From assembly GCA_028712015.1 (NCBI GenBank), contig JAQTRB010000039.1:1-10268 (forward strand): 10,268 bases of DNA, written 5' to 3'. The notes under the pieces were generated by a model that saw nothing but the letters and a program-made list of their open reading frames with translations, was not told the origin of the DNA and did no database searches. The position numbers and the translations under genes were made by a program. The DNA comes from Syntrophales bacterium. Its GTDB lineage: Bacteria > Desulfobacterota > Syntrophia > Syntrophales > UBA5619. Below are positions 6,658 to 10,268 of this stretch, piece by piece. How positions within the stretch are numbered: position 1 is the first letter of the stretch; each line of letters opens with the position of its first letter.

Positions 6658-7236
6658 TCAATAATTTTCGGCCAGCACCTCATAATAGGACTGCGGATGC
6701 TTGCAGGCCGGGCATTCCTTCGGGGCTTTCGTTCCCTCGAAGACGTAACCGCAGTTGATGCAGTGCCATTTCATCGTCTTGTCCCGGTTGAAAACCCTCT
6801 TCTTCGCAATGTTCGCGATCAGCTTCCGGTACCGCCCCTCATGGAATTTCTCCACCTTGGCGATCTGCTCGAACGAACGGGCAATCTCGGGGAAACCTTC
6901 CGCCTTGGCGTCCTTTGCGAAGTTTGCGTAGAGGTTCGTCCACTCCATCTTCTCGCCGGCGGCGGCGGCCTCGAGATTGTCCTTCGTCTTTCCGATCACG
7001 CCCGCGGGATAGCCTGCCGTGATCTCGACCTCGCCCCCCCTGAGGTGCTTGAAGAATACCTTGGCGTGCTCCTTCTCGTTTTCCGCCGTCTCGGCGAAGA
7101 TATGGGCGATCTGTTCATAGCCTTCCTTGCGCGCAGCGCCGGCGAAATAGGTGTAACGATTCCTCGCCTGGGATTCCCCGGCGAAAGCGGCCAGCAGGTT
7201 CTTCTCCGTCTGCGATCCCTTGAATGCCTTTGCCAT
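6658..7236 (-). CDS. rbr: Rubrerythrin
   Basis: 192 residues, the usual full length. An N-terminal four-helix ferritin-like domain carries the diiron ligands E21, E54, H57 (E-x-x-H), E95, E98, E129 and H132 (second E-x-x-H). A C-terminal rubredoxin-like domain binds one iron through C159-x2-C162 and C175-x2-C178. Rubrerythrin reduces hydrogen peroxide to water in the cytoplasm of anaerobes, taking electrons from NAD(P)H through rubredoxin-type partners. A GGAGG site 10 bp upstream and a second AGGAG abutting the ATG support the start. It is preceded by a strong promoter at 7348-7377 and appears monocistronic. Its divergent neighbour is the AP endonuclease nfo, and its convergent neighbour a pyrimidine-dimer glycosylase, which gives a stress-defence setting. 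Confidence 0.96.
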   Translation of the reverse strand: MAKAFKGSQTEKNLLAAFAGESQARNRYTYFAGAARKEGYEQIAHIFAETAENEKEHAKVFFKHLRGGEVEITAGYPAGVIGKTKDNLEAAAAGEKMEWTNLYANFAKDAKAEGFPEIARSFEQIAKVEKFHEGRYRKLIANIAKKRVFNRDKTMKWHCINCGYVFEGTKAPKECPACKHPQSYYEVLAENY

Positions 7237-7347
7237 CTCCTGTGTACCTCCTTGATCAATGATTGAATTTTCGCCGGTTCAAAAACCGCATTCGTTCGGT
7301 CGGCTTTCGTCCTTCCGGCTTCACACACGTAAATTTCTATCGGCGGC

Positions 7348-7377
7348 ATTATACAGAAAAATCGGGAAAAATTGCAA
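7348..7377 (-). promoter_or_regulatory. Sigma70-type promoter of rubrerythrin
   Basis: On the minus strand TTGCAA (7377-7372) is followed after 18 bp by a perfect TATAAT (7353-7348). Transcription would start near 7341, giving a leader of about 105 nt. The spacer is T-rich. I do not recognise a PerR or other operator overlapping it. Confidence 0.7.
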
Positions 7378-7403
7378 GTTTTCTTAACAGATCCGGGTAC
7401 AAT
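7372..7403 (+). promoter_or_regulatory. Weak candidate promoter for nfo with a long spacer
   Basis: On the plus strand the same palindromic TTGCAA (7372-7377) stands 20 bp before TACAAT (7398-7403, five of six to consensus). A 20-bp spacer is too long for unassisted sigma70 but is the kind used by MerR-type activators. No dyad is obvious in the spacer, so this remains a weak call. Confidence 0.2.
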
Positions 7404-7539
7404 CGCCGTTGTGGGAGAAATGAATCAACTACAGGAAGGATCCGTTGAGACCTTCCCGCTGGAAAAATTCGCCGGATGGTGTAATCTTCCCTCCGTAAAA
7501 AAACAGGAGCGAATGGAGGGCGGGGTTCGTGGAGAAAAA

Positions 7540-8424
7540 ATGAAATATGTGGGCGCGCACGTGAGCGCGGCGGGCGGCGTCGACCAGGCGCCCCGGAATG
7601 CGGCGGCAATAGGCGCGCGGGCCTTTGCGCTCTTCACGCGGAATCAGCGGCAGTGGCGGACAAAATCCCTCTCCGCGGAGGAGATTGCCGCCTTTCGAAT
7701 GAACTGCCGAGAGGGGGGATACGGCCCGGCGCAGATCCTCGCGCATGACAGTTACCTGATCAACCTCGGCCACCCGGAGGTGGAGTCGTTGGCGAAGTCC
7801 CGCGCCGCCTTCCTCACGGAGATGCGCCGCTGCGAGGCCCTCGGCATCGCCCTCCTCAACTTCCATCCCGGAAGCCATCTGCGGATTTCTTCCGAGGAGA
7901 CCTGCCTTGCCCGGATCGCCGAATCGATCAACATCGCGCTGTCCACAACCAAGGGCGTGACCGCCGTCATCGAAAACACGGCGGGGCAGGGAAGCAATCT
8001 CGGGTTTCGTTTCGAACAGATCGCCGGGATCATCGAGCGGGTTGCAGATCACGGCCGGGTCGGGGTTTGTCTCGACACCGCCCATGCCTTTGCCGCCGGG
8101 TATGACCTCCGTACACCCGAATCATTCGCGGCAGCTTTGGCGGAGTTCGACCGGATCATCGGCTCTCGATATCTGCGGGCGGTCCATCTGAACGATTCAA
8201 AGGCGGAGTTTGGAAGCCGCGTGGACCGGCATGCGCCGCTCGGAAAGGGAAAGCTGGGGCTGGAACCGTTCCGTCTGATCATGAACGACGATCGTTTCAA
8301 CGGGATCCCGCTCATCCTGGAAACCCCGGAGAGCGAGCGCTGGGCCGAAGAGATCCAGCTCCTCTACGCGCTGCAAAGAAGGAAGACGAAGGGAGGAGCC
8401 GTCCCCCTAAATCATCGGGAATAA
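7540..8424 (+). CDS. nfo: Endonuclease IV (AP endonuclease)
   Basis: 294 residues (E. coli Nfo has 285). A GGAG at 7531-7534, 5 bp upstream, and the start MKYVGAHVSAAGG support the ATG at 7540; the frame is open further upstream (an ATG at 7420 also has a GGGAG), but that would add 40 residues not known in the family. Residue numbers of the trinuclear zinc site coincide with those of E. coli Nfo as I recall it: H69, H109, E145, D179, H182, H216, D229, H231, E261. The enzyme is a cytoplasmic TIM barrel that cuts the backbone 5' to abasic sites and removes 3'-blocking groups left by oxidation. The gene is divergent from rubrerythrin, and its last 18 bp overlap the 3' end of the converging phosphopantetheinyl transferase gene. 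Confidence 0.97.
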   Translation: MKYVGAHVSAAGGVDQAPRNAAAIGARAFALFTRNQRQWRTKSLSAEEIAAFRMNCREGGYGPAQILAHDSYLINLGHPEVESLAKSRAAFLTEMRRCEALGIALLNFHPGSHLRISSEETCLARIAESINIALSTTKGVTAVIENTAGQGSNLGFRFEQIAGIIERVADHGRVGVCLDTAHAFAAGYDLRTPESFAAALAEFDRIIGSRYLRAVHLNDSKAEFGSRVDRHAPLGKGKLGLEPFRLIMNDDRFNGIPLILETPESERWAEEIQLLYALQRRKTKGGAVPLNHRE

Positions 8425-9075
8425 TCCTCCCCTTTTGGTTTTTTCGAAAACGGGGACGAAGGCGAAGGCTGTAAAACGGCCGTCGTGGCTGAGACTGATC
8501 CACACGGTGAGCAACCGGCCGCAAAGCAGCACCTGTGGGGCGCCGGGACCCTCCGGGTCTTTGACGACGCGAAGGTCGCCGGTGGAACAACCGATGCAAC
8601 GGGCGATTTCCCGGATGATATTCTCCCGAACAACCGTCGCGGGATCGCCGGCGCCGTCGAAACGATCCACGCGCCGGCATAGCAGATCGAGATCGGCCTC
8701 CGAACCTGCCGTCACCGCGTGGACCCGCTCTTTCGTTACATCGATCCAGAGCGCCAGCTCTCCCCGAGGGGTAGAAATCCATGGGGACGGCGCCCAATTT
8801 ATTTTCCCATGTGAAATAAATTGGGCGCCGTCTCCATGGATGATCCGGTAGCACCGCGGGACCGAAGAGACCGCCGGATCATCTCGGCTGACGGCCTTGT
8901 AGGCAGCCTCCTTCGCTGCCCAGATTGTCCAGAGGAGTTCATCCGGACAGGTCGATCCGGCAATCAAAGCTTGTTCCTCCGCGGTGAAGACGCGCCTGCA
9001 GAAGCGGGAGTCTCCGCTTTTCCCGACATTGCCCGGTGCCGCGAAGTCGACGACATCATTACCCACGAGAAGCAA
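8407..9075 (-). CDS. 4'-phosphopantetheinyl transferase (enlarged AcpS-type)
   Basis: 222 residues starting at TTG (9073-9075), chosen because a near-perfect GGAGGAGGT (9081-9089) ends 5 bp upstream and MLLVGNDVVD begins the family's first motif. The magnesium and CoA motifs are present: GND7VVD, WAAK55EAAYK, and a C-terminal SLSHDG (S194-G199) followed by a hydrophobic strand. This order is that of AcpS (about 125 residues) rather than Sfp, with roughly 95 extra residues between the second and third motifs. It moves phosphopantetheine from CoA to a serine of a carrier protein, most likely the product of the ACP gene two positions upstream. The start overlaps the end of the acyltransferase gene by 17 bp, so translation is probably coupled. 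Residues 79-100 are encoded by a 65-bp palindrome. The 3' end overlaps nfo by 18 bp. Confidence 0.88.
   Translation of the reverse strand: MLLVGNDVVDFAAPGNVGKSGDSRFCRRVFTAEEQALIAGSTCPDELLWTIWAAKEAAYKAVSRDDPAVSSVPRCYRIIHGDGAQFISHGKINWAPSPWISTPRGELALWIDVTKERVHAVTAGSEADLDLLCRRVDRFDGAGDPATVVRENIIREIARCIGCSTGDLRVVKDPEGPGAPQVLLCGRLLTVWISLSHDGRFTAFAFVPVFEKTKRGGLFPMI
8777..8841. repeat. 65-bp near-perfect palindrome inside the phosphopantetheinyl transferase gene
   Basis: The left arm 8777-8804 and the right arm 8814-8841 are 28 bp each and pair at 27 positions; the exception is G8785 against T8833. The 9-base spacer has little further pairing. Each arm holds CCATGG and GGCGCC. The palindrome begins exactly at codon 79 on the minus strand and keeps the frame open. 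Because of its phase, the opposite strand reads the same two peptides, IHGDGAQF and INWAPSPW. I found no second copy in the window. It may be an inserted palindromic element, as known from Rickettsia coding regions, or a structural RNA/DNA signal. Confidence 0.9.
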
Positions 9076-9799
9076 GGCAGACCTCCTCCAGAGCGGCGAG
9101 ACGGTCGACGATCCGCCCCGCGTACTCCCGCTGGAGCCGCAGGCCGCCGCCGGCCGCCCTGCCGTGATCGAAAGCCTCCACAGCCATGGTGAACCGTTCT
9201 CCGAAGCGGGGCATCCTCCCGTACCCCTGCTGCCCGTCTCCCCGGAGATAGACCAACATCACCCGGACCTGAGGGCACTCGTCGATGAAACGACCGACGC
9301 CGTAGGAATAGTTCTCTCGATCCACCCGCCCGGTCCGCGACCGCCCCCCCTCCGGAAAGATCATCAATCCCTGCCCCCAACATAGAACCAGGCAGCACTT
9401 TGCGAGGAGCCGCCGGAGCTTTTCGCGGCTCCCACCCCGATCAACGGGCAGGCATTTTAAGATATAGCACAAAAGGGCGAGAAACGGGTTTCGCTGAAAA
9501 TTTTTCCGCTCCGGCATATTCCAGGGAATCCGTCGGAAATGGAAAATATGATCCGCGAGAGACATCATCCCATAACTGATCACGAGCGAATCGATCATGG
9601 TCAGATGGTTCGGACAGACAATCCACGACCCTGCATGCTCTCGGTGTAAATTCCTGACTTCGCCCCGGATACGCTTTAGATCGCGGATACGGTAGCCCAT
9701 CAAGCGGACAAACAAGAAGCAGAGCGGCGCCGTCGCGACGATGGCGATTCGTCCCAGAACGTACTGCAGGCCGAGCAGAAAACGGAGCCATCTTCCCAT
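9059..9799 (-). CDS. PlsC-like lysophospholipid/acyl acyltransferase
   Basis: 246 residues. The N-terminus (about 8-35) is hydrophobic and would anchor it to the inner membrane. Acyltransferase motifs are in order: N64-H65-LTMI-D70 (catalytic H-x4-D), a central PVDRGG (118-123), and FPEGGRS (148-154). The family moves acyl chains from ACP or CoA to glycerol phosphate or another hydroxyl acceptor. Its place between an ACP and a phosphopantetheinyl transferase, after a ketoacyl synthase, suggests it offloads a product made on that ACP rather than serving ordinary phospholipid synthesis; that is inference. It begins 8 bp after the ACP stop with only a weak ribosome binding site, so translational coupling to the ACP is likely. 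Its last 17 bp overlap the next gene. Confidence 0.88.
   Translation of the reverse strand: MGRWLRFLLGLQYVLGRIAIVATAPLCFLFVRLMGYRIRDLKRIRGEVRNLHREHAGSWIVCPNHLTMIDSLVISYGMMSLADHIFHFRRIPWNMPERKNFQRNPFLALLCYILKCLPVDRGGSREKLRRLLAKCCLVLCWGQGLMIFPEGGRSRTGRVDRENYSYGVGRFIDECPQVRVMLVYLRGDGQQGYGRMPRFGERFTMAVEAFDHGRAAGGGLRLQREYAGRIVDRLAALEEVCLASRG
9081..9089 (-). promoter_or_regulatory. Ribosome binding site for the TTG start of the phosphopantetheinyl transferase
   Basis: GGAGGAGGT on the minus strand lies inside the end of the acyltransferase gene, 5 bp before TTG at 9075. Its strength makes the TTG start credible. Confidence 0.75.
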
Positions 9800-9807
9800 G
9801 ACCGCTA

Positions 9808-10056
9808 TTACGCCGCCTTCAGCAGAATGATCTTGACGGCATCCCCGATCGTGGCAATCCGGTCAGCCTCGTCATCCTCGATCGAGGTGCCGAACACATC
9901 CTCGCATTTGATGATGATGTCCACCAGCCGGGCCGAATTGACCTTCAGGTCCCTGAGGATGTTGGTTTCCTTGGTGGCCTTCTCCAGCAGGGCCGGATCC
10001 TTGACATACCCTCTGAGAATATCGATAAATTTCCGCGTGATCTGTGCTTCGCTCAT
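9808..10056 (-). CDS. Acyl carrier protein with variant phosphopantetheine site
   Basis: 82 residues, predicted all-helical and acidic in its second half, as in ACPs. The probable phosphopantetheine serine is S41, at the start of helix II in DLKVNS-ARLVDIIIKCEDVFG; the usual D-S-L is replaced by N-S-A. The helix II pattern and the later DDEADRIATIGDAVKII match the carrier fold. AGGAGG lies 7 bp before the ATG. It would carry acyl chains for the neighbouring ketoacyl synthase and acyltransferase and be activated by the phosphopantetheinyl transferase of the same operon. The altered site and accessory setting suggest that it is not the housekeeping fatty-acid ACP. Confidence 0.9.
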   Translation of the reverse strand: MSEAQITRKFIDILRGYVKDPALLEKATKETNILRDLKVNSARLVDIIIKCEDVFGTSIEDDEADRIATIGDAVKIILLKAA

Positions 10057-10165
10057 TTGATGTCCTCCTGTCTCTGGGGGCGTCTGCCGTGACGCCGCGG
10101 TGAAAAATTTTCCTGTTTTAAAAACGGTCCCGTAAAAGCCGCATGCTGCATCATTCCGGCAAAGT

Positions 10166-10268
10166 TCAACCCTGCCATTTCTTCAAGATGAGGCAACTGT
10201 TCACATCGCCGAACCCGAAACCGGCCTTGGCGATCGTCCTGAGTTCCGGACAATCGATCCGTTTGTGG
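10166..10268 (-). CDS. Beta-ketoacyl synthase, C-terminal fragment (continues beyond the window)
   Basis: Only the last 34 codons are visible, cut by the window edge, not by mutation. They end in AGFGFGDVNSCLILKKWQG, which matches the last strand of ketoacyl-ACP synthases of the FabF/FabB type (usually FGFGG-N-x-x-L-V-F). The stop is followed by a 109-bp gap and then the ACP gene on the same strand. The frame was chosen over an overlapping open frame because of this motif. It would be the condensing enzyme of the module. Confidence 0.72.
   Translation of the reverse strand, partial: HKRIDCPELRTIAKAGFGFGDVNSCLILKKWQG

Noticed and set aside
7372..7539. N-terminal extension of endonuclease IV (open frame from 7372, ATG at 7420)
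   Set aside because: Family alignment begins exactly at MKYVGAHVS at 7540, where a good ribosome binding site is present and metal-ligand numbering then matches E. coli Nfo.
8777..8841. The palindrome as an intrinsic terminator
   Set aside because: It lies in the middle of a coding region and no T-run follows either arm.
8435..8851. An open frame on the plus strand opposite the phosphopantetheinyl transferase
   Set aside because: It is antisense to a gene with clear family motifs; its resemblance to part of that protein comes only from the palindrome.
10053..10253. A 66-codon open frame on the minus strand upstream of the ACP
   Set aside because: The overlapping frame ending at 10166 gives a ketoacyl synthase C-terminus; the 66-codon frame has no recognisable motif and runs into the ACP start.

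Overview
The window looks like chromosomal DNA from an anaerobic or microaerotolerant Gram-negative bacterium, most likely of the Deltaproteobacteria/Desulfobacterota (a Syntrophus-like lineage is my best guess). The grounds are moderately GC-rich coding sequence, GGAGG-type ribosome binding sites with some GTG and TTG starts, a rubrerythrin, a selenium-type YedE/TusA pair, and an enlarged AcpS-type phosphopantetheinyl transferase in a lipid or polyketide-like operon. The taxonomic call is inference from gene content. I see no mobile element, CRISPR array, tRNA or rRNA.

Layout: (i) 1-2843, minus strand, a two-gene operon of a hotdog thioesterase followed after 11 bp by a 7TM-HD cyclic-dinucleotide phosphodiesterase of the PgpH family. 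(ii) 2844-3414, a 571-bp divergent intergenic region with tandem repeats and several hairpins. (iii) 3415-4752, plus strand, a YedE-family selenium/sulfur transporter and a one-domain TusA protein. (iv) 4973-6115, plus strand, a class I PLP aminotransferase with its own candidate promoter. (v) 6184-6627, plus strand, a small T4-endonuclease-V-like pyrimidine-dimer glycosylase starting with GTG. (vi) 6658-7236, minus strand, rubrerythrin with a good sigma70-type promoter. (vii) 7540-8424, plus strand, endonuclease IV (nfo), divergent from rubrerythrin. (viii) 8407-10268, minus strand, an operon read right to left as ketoacyl synthase (only its C-terminus), acyl carrier protein, PlsC-like acyltransferase and phosphopantetheinyl transferase. 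The last gene converges on nfo and overlaps it by 18 bp.

How the genes fit together: genes v-vii form a DNA-repair and oxidative-stress neighbourhood (pyrimidine-dimer incision, peroxide reduction, AP-site incision). Genes in viii form a self-contained acyl-ACP module: the transferase would load the carrier protein, the ketoacyl synthase would extend the chain, and the acyltransferase would move the acyl product to an acceptor. This recalls aryl-polyene-type or accessory lipid clusters, but the window ends before this can be tested. The YedE/TusA pair would import and relay reduced selenium or sulfur.

The most unusual item is a 65-bp, almost perfect palindrome lying in frame inside the phosphopantetheinyl transferase gene (8777-8841). 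The other points worth a second look are the N-terminus of the glycosylase, which lacks the T4 nucleophile threonine, and the long, hairpin-rich leader in front of yedE.
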